From NCBI GenBank assembly GCA_004431415.1, contig QPMI01000193.1, forward strand, positions 62,001 to 126,000: DNA of 64,000 nt. The letters are read 5' to 3'. The notes under the pieces are model-generated. The model did no database searches, was not told the origin of the DNA, and was given only the letters and a program-made list of their open reading frames with translations. The first letter of the stretch is position 1; the number at the start of each line of letters is the position of its first letter. Of this stretch, positions 45,401 to 58,044 are shown in pieces. Both the position numbers and the translations under genes were made by a program. Source of the DNA: Cyanophora paradoxa. Taxonomy: Eukaryota > Glaucocystophyceae > Cyanophorales > Cyanophoraceae.

Positions 45401-47763
45401 GGCCGGAGCGGGCGGCGGGGCGTACCTGGCGCGCTTCCGGGGTACGGGGCGCCTGGGAAGCGCCGGCGCTCGTACCCGGGACGGGGGCGGGTGGCGAGGG
45501 AATGGCGGCCTGGCTGGCGCGGGAGCGGAGGCGGGGCCGGCGCTGCCGGGCGCGGACGCCGACCTCGGCCCCGCTCGCGCTGCTGCCGCTTGACGAGCCG
45601 CTCCTCCGCCGGAGGGGCGAGCGGGAGCCCTCCGAGTCGCGCCCGGAGCCCTCCGCGCCGCTCCCCGCCGGCTCCGCCCACCGCACGCCCGCCCCGCCGG
45701 TGCCGGCGCTGGGCTGCTCCCTCTCCTGCCCCTCCTCCCCCTCCCCCTCCTCCCCCTCTTCCTCCTGCTCCTCCTCCGAGGTCTCGTCGTCCATGTCGAG
45801 GCTCATGATCCCCGAGAGGATCTGGGGCGGCGCCGTCAGCGCGGACCCCGCGCCCGCCCCCTGGCGCGCCGCGGCGGACCTCGGAGAGGTTGGGCGCCTG
45901 CGCGCCCTCCTCGTGGGGCCCGAAGGGGTGCGGCGCGATGGCCGTCGCCCGCACGAGCCGGGCGAGGCGGGGCAGGAGGCCGGGCACGCCCAGCAAGATC
46001 GCGTGGTTCCGCTCCGTGCTCCGCACCTGCCCGGCGGAGGCGTCTCTCCCCGACTTCCGAGGGGCCGAGGGTGCGCCGCCGCGCACCACGTGGCTCTGGC
46101 GCTCCTTCTTGTAGCTGAGGGCCTCCGCCGGCGTCATCCTCCGCGCCTGCGAGGGGACTCAGAGGAAGGAGGAGGAGCAGGGCGGCGGGGCGGGCGGGCG
46201 GGCGGGCCTGCTCGAGGGGCAGGCGCTCCTCGGGCTCGTGGACGGCCAGCGCGAGCACGCGGCAGAAGTACGCCAGCTGCCCCGCGCCCGTCAGAAAGGA
46301 GCAGAAAGGAGGGACGGGGGGAGGGGGAGGGGAGCGTCCGACCTGGAGCTGGGTGAGGCTGGCGATGAGGCCGGGCAGGTCGTCTGCGGGCGCAGCAGAG
46401 GGATGAGGCGAGGGGAGGCGGGTGGGAGAGGGGAGGGCGCTGAGGGTGACAGCCGATTCCGTGGAGAGAGATCCGGCACTCATTAGCGGATATGACTCTA
46501 GCTCTACGCCCTGCGGACGGACGGCGCGGACCGATGTCTCCGAGGTCGAGGGTCTCTGCTGGGGCACGCGCCGGATCGGGTCGGGGGTTGAGGCCGGAGG
46601 TGGAGGCGCACCTTTGCGGACGGCGAGCACTTCCTCGGCCAGCGCTACGGCCGTGTCGTACACCATCTGCGGCCGCGTCGCGGCGCGGCGCGGCGCGTGG
46701 CCGAGTGAGCACGAGCACAGTACACGCGCGCGCGGGGGGCGCTCGGGCTTCGTTCGCACCCGGTTGCGCATGAGGACGAACAGGTGGATCAGGAGAGGTT
46801 TGTCCGCGCCCAGCGCCTCGCTTGCCGGCTGCAGGCCGATCGAGAGCTCGCGCAGGATGCTGTGGCGACCTTCGAACGGAAATCCCGGCAACCGCGCGGG
46901 ATCCAAGTGAACCTTAGGCAGTCGTTTCGGATGCTGGAGACCGTCGGGGGCTTGCGGTCTCCGGAAGGCTGCGCCAAGGGCGCCGGGGCGCGGAGATGCT
47001 GGTCGGGCGCTTGCGCGATCTGCGAGAGGAGCCTCGTCCCGCCGAGCGCGAAGCACGCCTCGCGGTTCGCCTGCAACGAGAGCTCAGCGATCGTAGCGGA
47101 GCGATAGCGCTGGTCGAGCGGCTTGCCCGCAGTCCCTCGGCCGTGTTAGCGTACGCTTCCGAAACCGCGCGATAGAGCTCCTGCAGACAGGTCTTCGTCT
47201 GCGAGGCACCGATTCAGGCGCAGTTAAAGTGATGCGTTCGCGGGGGCGACCTCGTGGAGGGAGCGCTGAAACAAGAAAGCGCTCTCCAGGCGCTCCACCA
47301 ATTCCGGGACGGGCCCCCTGCAGGACGCGCTCCACGCGGAGCTGCCGTGCCGGCGCTCGGGCCGTCCGACGCCGCCGAGCTCCCTGCGCATCACAGCGGC
47401 GTGCACGCTCTTCCGCGGATCAAGCCTCCGCCTGACAGGCGCCAAGGCGGTCCTGCGCATGCGCATGCGCCGCGGAACGCCGCGTCAGTCGCAGAGCAAG
47501 CACGGAGTTCTCTTGGCATAGCTAAGGGTTGGACGTCGCCAGCAACGAGCTCGTGCCTGGGAAAGGGAGCGCATCGCACGCACTCGTTGGAATCTTGGTG
47601 CGCAGCATCTCGAAGGCCCAGGGCAGAGAGCACGGCGCGTAGCACCATCAAAACTGCCCCGCCGCCCCGCTGTCTTGGCTGATACTACCGCCGCAGGCCG
47701 ATCCTGCGGCGCTGTCGCTTCCTTCGTTCGACGGGAGCGAGGCCCTGCGAGGGGCGTGGCCAC
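42443..47763 (-). CDS. TRPC4AP: TRPC4AP (TRUSS)-family protein homologue
   Basis: A long minus-strand gene with about 20 short exons. Diagnostic blocks, in order: LPWAFEMLRTKIPTSACDAL, LVERLESAFLFQRSLHE, LQELYRAVSEAYANTAE, ANREACFALGGTRLLSQIAQ, KPLLIHLFVLMRNR, MVYDTAVALAEEVLAVRK, DDLPGLIASLTQLQ, GQLAYFCRVLALAVHEPEE, NHAILLGVPGLLPRLARLVR, LTVGAHQGEVLFVLCTLLGG, CNPESAVKVQFLRVVHNFC, TKMLGVLFREPDDSSYRC, FWLASCLESFLRGAPPRDQL, LQAAFDLLGELVKFNRDV, VDSNVFLRSALLSL, LLLRDLMSVVSLRDINQD, CCLNSALLLLMLANAQGLLP, RRELLSFWTGYYQSRGKDCV and EWEAIVGLLC. These follow the order of the animal protein, a substrate receptor of a CUL4-DDB1 ubiquitin ligase. An acidic/Ser insert (MSLDMDDETSEEEQEEEGEE) is lineage-specific. 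The start (47763) is uncertain. Confidence 0.85.
42698..42724 (-). repeat. Poly-G on plus strand = sense poly-C intron tract
   Basis: 27 consecutive G in an intron of the minus-strand TRPC4AP gene. Confidence 0.85.
42956..42983 (-). repeat. Poly-G on plus strand = sense poly-C intron tract
   Basis: 28 consecutive G in a second TRPC4AP intron. Confidence 0.85.
45162..45272. repeat. (GGAAA)n microsatellite in a TRPC4AP intron
   Basis: About 110 bp of imperfect GGAAA pentamers (CTTTCC-type on the sense strand) between the LPLNIK and LTVGAHQGE exons. Confidence 0.9.
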
Positions 47764-47884
47764 AGTGTCAGCCTAGAGTGCTGTACCCCTGCACTGCGTC
47801 AGCGGCGGTCAGCCCGCCAGCGGCCAGCCAGGCTGAGAGCGCGTAAGATAGATTCGCTGAAGCGGTGGCGCTCCCCCTGGCGCG
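47764..47884. promoter_or_regulatory. Divergent promoter region between TRPC4AP and EXO5 genes
   Basis: At most 121 bp separate the two opposed starts. The exact size depends on the uncertain TRPC4AP start. Confidence 0.4.
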
Positions 47885-50044
47885 ATGGCGCAGATCGAGC
47901 TGGAGGTCGTGGGGGAGGAGGAGCTGGCGGAGATCGACGCCGCGCTGGCCGCTGCCGCTGCGGGGAGCCGTTCTGCAAGCTCAGCGACCGTTGTGAGCAC
48001 CGAGAGTGCCGCCAGTGTTGCCGAACTGCAGGACATCGAGGACCTAGACTCTGTCGGGCCTCCACGGAAGCGATTCAGGAAGGTGAACTTCTCTGTTACA
48101 CAACTGTGCTCTCAGGTGCGCTCCGTGTCCCCCCTTTTTTGAATCCGCCGTTCCTCGGTGCTGCGGGAGCGTTCCCTAGGCCTCCGCGCCGAAGGCTCGG
48201 GCCGCCTCGGAGCGAGCTTCTTCTATAGTATGCCTTCGCAAGTTTCCCTGAACGCTTCGGTCGCAGCTGTGGTGCGAAAAGGCAGTCGAACTCTCGTTGA
48301 CGACCGGGGAGCGGCCACTACGAACTGCAGCGATGAAGGAAGGCTCCCGCAGGCACGAGAAGCTGGAGGCGGAGATGCACACGTTCGTAGATGTTGAGAC
48401 GGAGGTCTGAGCCAGCGCCAGCGCGGCGCCGCTGCGGCGTTGACGAAAGTGGTGCTGCGCCGCGCGGACGCAGACTGCCGAGGACGTGCACGCCGTGCGG
48501 CTGCTGAACCTCATCGCCTGCCTGCAGGAGCTGGTCTTCACGGGCATCGCGCGCTCCCCTCCCGCCGCCGGCAGCCCCCACTGCGGCGCGCTCACGCGGG
48601 GCCGCCGCAGACGAGGGAGGTGCCGGTCTTCGGCCGCGTCGGCGGCTTCGTCCTCCTCGGCGTCATCGACGAGATCCGGCTGGCGCGCCCGCCCCGGCCT
48701 CTCGTGCCCCGCCCCAGGCTCCCGAAGCCGGCGCCCGCCGCCCGCGCAGGACCGCGAGCGGGGGTGCGCCGTGCTCGTGGACCACAAGACGCGGGCGGCG
48801 CGCTCGCTGCCGCGGGAGTCGCAGAAGGAGCAGACGCGCCTGCAGCTCTCCCTCTACAAGTGCCTCTTCGACGGCCTCGTCCTCTCCTCCCTGCCGGCGG
48901 CCGGCGCGCCCCGCCCGGACTCGAACCCGCGCCCCGCGCGCCTCCGGAGGCGGTGCACGCGGCCCGCCCCCGGCCCGGCCCGTTCGGCCCGCGCGCGGAC
49001 CAGGCCCGCGCACGCGTGCTCTCACCGGCCTTGCAGGGAGGCGGAGTCGCGCAAGCGGAAGGCGGAGCGGGGGGGCGCGGCGGGCTCGGGGAGGCGCCCG
49101 GCCCCCGAGGTGATCGAAGTGGACGCCGAGAGGGGTACAGCCGAAGCCGCCTCCAGTTCGGAGGCGGAGGCGGGGCCTGGAGCGGGGAGCACGTGCACGG
49201 AGGGCCCGGGGAGGCGCCCGGCACCCGAGGTCATTGAGCTAGACGTCGGCGGGGGTGCAGCCGATGCGGCCTCCACGGCGGGGTCCGGGGCGGGGCCGGC
49301 GGCGCCCCATCCGGTGGAGGGGGCGGGGGCCGGCAAGGGGCGGGCAGCGCCCCCACGTTACCCGGAGCTGCCCGCGGCCGCCCCCGCCGAGATCGCCGCC
49401 CTCGACTGGGCGGCCTTCTGGCGCGACATGGGCCTCGACCCCAGCGTGCGCCCCGTACCCCCGCGCGATCCCGTGCCCCCGCCCCGCGCCGAGCCGGGGG
49501 CGCAGGCGCCGCTGGGGTCGGCGCTGCGGGCGCACGCGCTGGCGGGCGGCCTCGCGCCCGCCCCGCCCGACCTCGCCGCCCTCTCCGCCGCCGCCCGCAA
49601 CGCCCTCGCCCTCGTACCCCTCTCAGGTCTCGACCTCCGCGTCCGCTACGAGGCGAGGCCCCGCACCCCCGCCTGGCCAGTCGCCCGGTGCGCTGAACAC
49701 GAGGCGCCGGCGCAGTGGCAGGAGGACGGCAGCCTCCTGGCCGAGGAGGGCTGCACGTTCGACCCGGCCTGGTTGGGTACACTGCTGCACGACCTCGCGG
49801 CGTACTGGGACGGGATTCGTCCCGCCTGCGGTGCGCCGGCGCCTGTACCCCTTCCCCCGACCCGCACCCACCCGCTGCAGGGGTACCGGACTCGGAGGCC
49901 GGATTCAAGTGCGGGCGGTGCCAGTACGCGCTCCAGTGCAACGCGTGTCCCCTGCGTCCGGCGCAGCGCACCTGTACGGATGCGCCGCCCTGGTCGGTCG
50001 GCCGCGCGGCCGCGACGTGGTCCCCGGCGGACGTGCGCGATTGA
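47885..50044 (+). CDS. EXO5: Exonuclease V (EXO5/Dem1 family), Fe-S RecB-like nuclease
   Basis: Exon 1 (47885-48115) starts MAQIELEVVGEEELAEIDAA and ends FSVTQLCSQ, with a basic GPPRKRFRK that may be a nuclear signal. A 15-nt microexon (48267-48281) encodes LWCEK, supplying the first Fe-S Cys. Next are EGSRRHEKLEAEMHTFVDVE, TAEDVHAVRLLNLIACLQEL and TREVPVFGRVGGFVLLGVID, then EIR, giving the catalytic Asp. CAVLVDHKTRAA is the (D/E)xK motif, followed by LPRESQKEQTRLQLSLYKCL. A Pro/Ala-rich insert has two copies of a GRRPAPEVIE-type unit. The C-terminal FKCGRCQYALQC gives C-x2-C-x5-C, completing the four-Cys cluster. TGA is at 50042-50044. By family it is a single-strand-specific exonuclease acting in nuclear or mitochondrial DNA repair. 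Confidence 0.9.
48267..48281 (+). other. EXO5: 15-nt microexon carrying the first Fe-S cysteine of EXO5
   Basis: CTGTGGTGCGAAAAG lies between a GGTCGCAG acceptor, with CTGAAC about 20 nt upstream, and a GC donor. It encodes LWCEK in phase 0, directly extending SVTQLCSQ as the family alignment requires. Confidence 0.65.
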
Positions 50045-50634
50045 ACGGTCGCGGGCCTATTTGCATCGCGACCTGTCTGTACGTTGCGGGGGTTGTTCGA
50101 GTCAGTCTGAAGAATCGATCCCTGCTCGCAGTCACGCTCTAGATCTCTCGAGCGCTGAATGCCGATCCGTGCACGTGTGCTTGTGTGGTCTAGACGTACG
50201 CGTCGACTTCTTCATTTTCGGCTTCATCGGCACTAGTACTGGCGACTTAGCAGCGACTCTCTAATGAGCAAGGCCGAGTGCGCGGCGCGCCTGCAGCTAG
50301 GATCGAATTCCGACGTGCGCACTGCGGCATGCATATGCGCATGCGCATTAATAATATTATAATTACCTAGTCAAATTTAAAGTGGCAAAGCCCCGCCACA
50401 GGACGCTAATATTAATACCGGTCCAGGCGCCGGCTCCGTGGCGCCGCGGCGCGGCTGGGCAGCTGCAGCTAGGGATCGATATCCGGATGGGATCAAATTT
50501 GGACGTCGCGATCCCTGGCTTTGGCTGCTGGCGCGCTCGCCATTATAGAGGCACGGCGCTGACGCGTACGCGCGGCGGCGGGCACGGCGCTGCAGTGCTG
50601 GCCGGTCGCCACTTCGTCGTACGGGTACAAGGCA
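50045..50634. other. Intergenic region before the dehydrogenase-fusion gene
   Basis: 590 bp. The similarity to 39.1-39.6 kb begins at about 50507, upstream of the chosen start, so an extra non-coding or alternative 5' exon may lie here (a GC-AG intron of about 45 nt ending at GCTGCAG can be drawn). CATATGCGCATGCGCAT-type palindrome near 50330. Confidence 0.35.
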
Positions 50635-52326
50635 ATGCCAGTCGTGCCGTACCGCAAAGACTCGAAGTCGCTACCCGCGCACCTTCGCCCACGCAAGACA
50701 GTTCGCCCGCACGACGTCGAAATGAACCGCATCTCCGAGCAGCTTCCCCCGAGCCAGCAAGCCGAGGCTGAGCGCGCCGAGCGCATCAAGGTGCGGCGCC
50801 TCCCGCGAGAGCTCCCAGCGGCCTGCTGATGTCGGCGCGCGCTTCCTCGTGCGACAGGCTGGACAGGAGAAGGTGCGGCGCGGCTTTCGGCGCTCCTGCC
50901 GCGACGCGCGTGGAGACAAATTTGCCGCGCGCCTCCCTCACGCACGTGCCGCGTTCGCGCTTTTGCGTTTGCGTAGCAGACACAGGAGCCGCCTCGTACC
51001 GAGGTGCGCCGCCCGCGCGCGCCGCCCCCTTTTCCGGCACCTTGCCCCTTCCGGTTTCCGCATGCTCCGAAGTCGTCGCTGATTCGGCGCCGCGCATGTT
51101 TGCGACGCTTGCGACAATCTGCAGGAGCGTGCAAATGAGGAAGCGGAGCAGCGCAAGGAACAGGAGGTGCGCCTCACGACTGAGCTCCCGGCCCCGGCCG
51201 CGCTGCACATGTACATGTGCATGCGCCCGCTGATATGTACATGTTCGCACGCGCCCCGCGCAGCGCTCTCAGGAAGCTCAGGTGCCGTGCTCGCCGGCCC
51301 GCACAATCGCCGTGCCGACAGCCGCGGTCTTTTTCCAGGCGCCCAGCCAGACCACGTCGGAGCAGTGGGTGCGCAGCCAGCGCAGTTTGATGAATTTTAA
51401 GCGCTCAATGTTTTGTGCAGAGCGAGCAGAAGGAGCAGAGCTCGAGCATGCAGGCTGAGCGCGTGCGTCGCTGTTTTCGGCTTGGGCACGCGCGCCGATT
51501 CAAATCAATCATAGACGGAGCGGGGGGCCGAGCCGGGGCAGGAGGCGTCGTTCGAGCAGGTGAGCCTAATAAGTTGCCTCTTCGGTCTCGTCTTTTGATC
51601 CCGCTGCAGAAGGAGCAGCAGGGGTCGCGCGAGCAGCGGGTGCGCCGGGCCGCCTCGCGTCACGCTCTAGATCTCTCTTCGCGGCGTGAGCTCTCCGCAG
51701 GAAGGCGAGCGGAAGCAGGAGGAGGCCGAGCGCCGCCCCGAGGACTGGCAGTCTCCGGTGCGGCACGGCGCCTGGACCGCGCCCGCCGACCGCCGACCCG
51801 TCGTGCAGGAGTCGGGCATGAAGACTGAGGAATACGTTGCGCGGGCGCCGCGCACGCTGTCCCGCTTGCAATTTTGCTGACCGCCGCGCAGGGCGGGGAG
51901 CGCAAGGACGAGGCCGGCGCCGCAGGGGAGGAGCGCCCGGCCGAGGCCGAGCAGATCCAGCGGCCGCCGCAGGAGCAGGCGCAGCCGCAGCCGCAGGAGC
52001 AGAAGGAGCAGGAGCAGATCAACATCGAGCAGGGCGCCGAGCGCAAGGAGGAGGTCGAGGGCGCCGGCCTGCAGGTGCGCTTCGAGTTCAAGTCCTCGCG
52101 ATTCGCTCTGACCGGGGCCTGCGCTCGCAGCGCGGCGAGGAGGCCCCCGAGAAGGGCGAGGCCCGCGAGCAGGCGCGCCCGCGGCCGCCCGCCCCTCCGC
52201 CTCTGCTATACCTGACCGGCGCCGGCCGCCGCGCAGGAGCAGCAGGCCCCGCAGGTGCGGCGCACCGCAGCCCAGCCGCCCCGCTCGACGCCTTGCCTGA
52301 CCGGCGCCCCCGCAGGAGCTCTCCCC

Positions 52327-52363
<37 letters not shown>

Positions 52364-54073
52364 GAGGGGGCCCCGCAGGCGCGCCGGCCCGCCTGCATCC
52401 GCCGTGTTTCCCACCGCTTCGCGCGCGACGGGGGCGCAGGAGCAGCAGGAGCAGAAGCGGGAGGGGGCCCTGCCGCGGCTGCTGGTGACGACGCGCCTGC
52501 CGGACTCTGTGCTGGACCTCCTCCGCGAGGCCTTCGACGTCGACATGGTCCGCCCGCCCCGGCTACCAAGATCGAGTGCCCGATCCGACCCGCGATTTGA
52601 TCCTCCTCGCGCCCCTCGCAGTTCGACGGCGACTCGATGCCCCGCGACCAGCTGGTGGCCCCTCCGGCGCCCCGCCTCCTTCCTCCTTGCTTCGCGCCTG
52701 ACGGGCGCGGGGGCGCAGCTGGGGCGGGTGAAGGGGGCGGAGGGCCTCCTCGTCACCGTCCGCGACCAGGCGCGCCCGGGGCCCGGCCCCCCCCGCGCGC
52801 TCCCGGCGCCGCCTGAGCGCCGCCGCCCCGCAGGTGAACGCCGAGCTCATCGAGGCGGCCGGCGGCTCCCTCAAGTTCGTCTCCACCGCCTCCATCGGTG
52901 CCCCCCGCCCCGCCCCCGATTCGAACCCTCGCCGGGGCCTCGATCGAGCGGGGCCGGGGCGCAGGGTACGACCACATCGACGCGAAGACCTGCGCCGACC
53001 GCGGCATCAAGGTCCCCGGGGGCCCGCTCCCGCCCCAGGCCCAGCGCAGCCGACGCGGCGGGGCAGGTCAGCCGCTCGGCGAGCGAGGTCCACGCGACGG
53101 CCGACTACACGGTGCCGCCCGCCCTCCGCCCGGTCCGAAGTCCCGGTCCCGGCCTCCTCGAGCCTCTCCGCGCAGGTCGGGCTGCTGCTCGCGGCGGGGC
53201 GGCGCATCGCGGAGGCCAACTTCGCCGTCCGCAACGGCGACTGGCGCGCCCGCCCCGCCCCGCCCCCGCCCCCTGCTCCCCCCGAGCCGAAGCGCTCAGC
53301 CCCCGCGGCGCAGGCAGAAGAACTTCCTGCACGCCGGATGGCTCGAGGGCACCGACCTCTGGAACTCGAAGGCCCGCCCCGCCCCTCCCGCCCCTTCCTC
53401 CCCGCTCGCCCCCGAGAGCCTCTTGCCCGGCAGGTCCTCATCGTCGGGCTGGGCGCCGTCGGCCGCGAGGTGGCGAACCGCCTCAAGGGCTTCAACTGCG
53501 ACATCCGCTACTGGGACAAGCAGCAGGTCGGCCCCCGGGCCCGCATTTGTGGCGAGGCGCGAGGCGCGCCGCGCACGCTGCAGCTGACGCCCGCGCGCCG
53601 GTGCGGCCCGGCAGATCGAGGGCGTCGAGGGCCTCTGTGCGCCCCGGCCGCGAAGCCCCCCCTTGCCTCTCCTGACCGCACGGGGGGGGCGCCTCGCGCA
53701 GCGTTCCAGGAGGACCTGGACGCGGCGCTGGGCGACGCCGACTTTGTCTCCGTTCACCTCACCCTCAGGCCTGCAGCCGGCCCGCCCCGCGCGCTGCTCC
53801 CGCGCCGATCCCCCCCCGCAGCGACGAGACGCGCGGCCTCTTCAACTCGGACCGCCTCTCCAAGATGAAGAAGCGCGCCCGCGCCTCCTCTCAGAGTCGT
53901 CCGACGGCCCTTTTGAACCACTGACTTTCCTGCGGGGGCAGCACGGCGGTCCTCTGCAACACGTCGCGGGGCGAGATCGTCGACTCGAACGCCCTCGCCG
54001 ACGCCCTCGCCGTGCCTGCCCGGGCCCCGCCCCGCCCCGGCCACGCGCGTCGGCCCCTCGCGGGCCCCTGACG

Positions 54074-54112
<39 letters not shown>

Positions 54113-54764
54113 CCAGAACCGGTCGATCGCCGGCGCTGCGCTCGACGTCGTCGAGAACGGTCCGCCCGCCCCCGACCCCGCCCGCCCCCGCCCCGCCCCC
54201 GCCCTCGCGGCCCGACGCGGGCCGGGGGCCCCGGGCAGAGCCGCTGGGGCCGACAACCGCCTCGTCCAGGTGCCCGCCCCCGCCCCCCGCCTCGCGCCCG
54301 CCTCCGACGCGGGGGCGCCGCGGCGCAGCTGCCGAACTGCCTGCTCACACCGCACATCGCGAGCAACACGCGCGCCGCCAGCGAGTTCATCACGGTCCGC
54401 GCCCCCCCCCCCCCGATGGGCGCCCTCGAGATGCCCCCTCCTGCTTTCATCCCCTCCCCTCCCGCCCCCCGCGGCCGCCTGCCCCGCCGCCGTCCGACGC
54501 GCCGTGCCGCAGCGGAGCGCGGCGATGGGGCTCCGCGAGGCGGCCGAGAAGGGCGGCGCCAAGGTGCGCGCGGGCCCTGCGAGCTCTGCCACGTCTCCCT
54601 TCGGCCCCAGCGCTCTCCCTCACAGCTGCGGCGGCTGGGCGTGCAGGCCGAGGCCAAGGCGGAGGAGGCGAAGCCCGAGGTCCGCGGGGCCCCGCCGCCC
54701 TCCGCTGGCCCGCCCCCCGACCGCTGATCATGTGGGCCCCCGGCATGCGCAGGTCTCGTACTGA
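50635..54764 (+). CDS. D-isomer 2-hydroxyacid dehydrogenase (GRHPR-like) fused to Gln/Glu-rich N-terminus
   Basis: Starts MPVVPYRKDSKSLPAHLRPR, then EMNRISEQLPPSQQAEAERA. It continues through small coil-forming exons: ERANEEAEQRKEQE, SEQKEQSSSMQ, KEQQGSREQ, EGERKQEEAERRPEDWQ, and GGERKDEAG into QPQPQEQKEQEQINIEQGAE. A polyQ tract follows (52329-52360), then EQQEQKREGALPRLLVTTRL, opening the dehydrogenase domain. This has ELIEAAGGSLKFVSTASIGA, GYDHIDAKTCADRGI, the dinucleotide-binding VLIVGLGAVGREVANRL (GxGxxG), DADFVSVHLTL, AVLCNTSRGEIVDSNALADA (catalytic Arg), SIAGAALDVVE (catalytic Glu region) and LPNCLLTPHIASNTRAA (catalytic His). The end is EAKPEVSY with TGA at 54762-54764. Family: NAD(P)H-dependent reduction of glyoxylate or hydroxypyruvate. 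Linkage of the earliest exons to the enzyme is inferred. Confidence 0.78.
52329..52362 (+). repeat. CAG trinucleotide tract encoding polyglutamine
   Basis: About eleven consecutive CAG codons in the exon reading ELSPEQQQQ..., in the Gln-rich N-terminal part of the dehydrogenase gene. Confidence 0.85.
54077..54108 (+). repeat. Poly-C tract in intron (sense strand)
   Basis: 32 consecutive C, the longest homopolymer in the window, in an intron of the dehydrogenase gene shortly after CCTGACG. Confidence 0.85.
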
Positions 54765-55396
54765 TCGCGGGGGGGATCCGGCGCTCGAGGGGCCGAGGAC
54801 GGAGGAAAGCGCGCGGCGGCTGCAGCTGTTAAGAAAATGAAGTGGTTCTATAGCTAGTGCCACGGCGTGCAAATGACGCGCCCCCGCGCCTCGCGCAGTG
54901 TAACTTATAAAATTACAATTACGGGATCTACTCGGTGACTTGCGGTCAGCTGCAGGGCCGACGGGACTCGCGATCGGGGCTCTACTAGGCTATAGCTAGC
55001 TGCTAGCACCGCAGCCGCCTGCCATGGCCACGTATTCGCGGGTGGCACCGCGCCCCACAATTGCAACTTCGAATTCCATGTGCACGCCGTGACGTGCATG
55101 CAATCGCGCGAAGGCCCACCGAATTCGAAGGAGGAGCTGGCGCGCGTCGACGCTTGATGCCCCTCCCTGCTCAGCGGCCTCTCGACCCCTTCACTGCAGC
55201 TCACGTTCCAGCTTTTCCGTTGTCTCGAGAGGCCTCCGGCACAACCCTAGAGCTACCTCTATCTTGAAGAATCGTCCGACGTTCCCCTTGCAGCCCCCTA
55301 GTGCCGCAGGCCCTGATGCCCGTAAGATCCCGAGGCCCCCGCGCTCTCGATCAGCCACGCTGCGCATTTCGGACTCGCGATGCCTATCAGGGGGGA
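54765..55396. other. Convergent intergenic region
   Basis: 630 bp between the dehydrogenase and TrpRS 3' ends. Palindromic words such as GCTATAGCTAGC and CATGGCCACG are present; no gene is supported. Confidence 0.4.
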
Positions 55397-57904
<2,508 letters not shown>

Positions 57905-58044
57905 CCGCTGCCGAATCCCTGGCCGGGTACGCTGTTGGACGAGTTGGCAACTTCAGCGGGTTTGAGGCGCCGGCCTCAGCACAGCGATCGATATCTTGCA
58001 GCACGTTGAAGCCGGTTGAAGCCTGCGGCGGAGCAGCGACGTGC
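57905..58044. promoter_or_regulatory. Divergent promoter region between TrpRS and LRR genes
   Basis: 140 bp between opposed start codons. Contains ATCGATATCTTGCAG and a short TTGAAGCC duplication; no named element. Confidence 0.45.
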
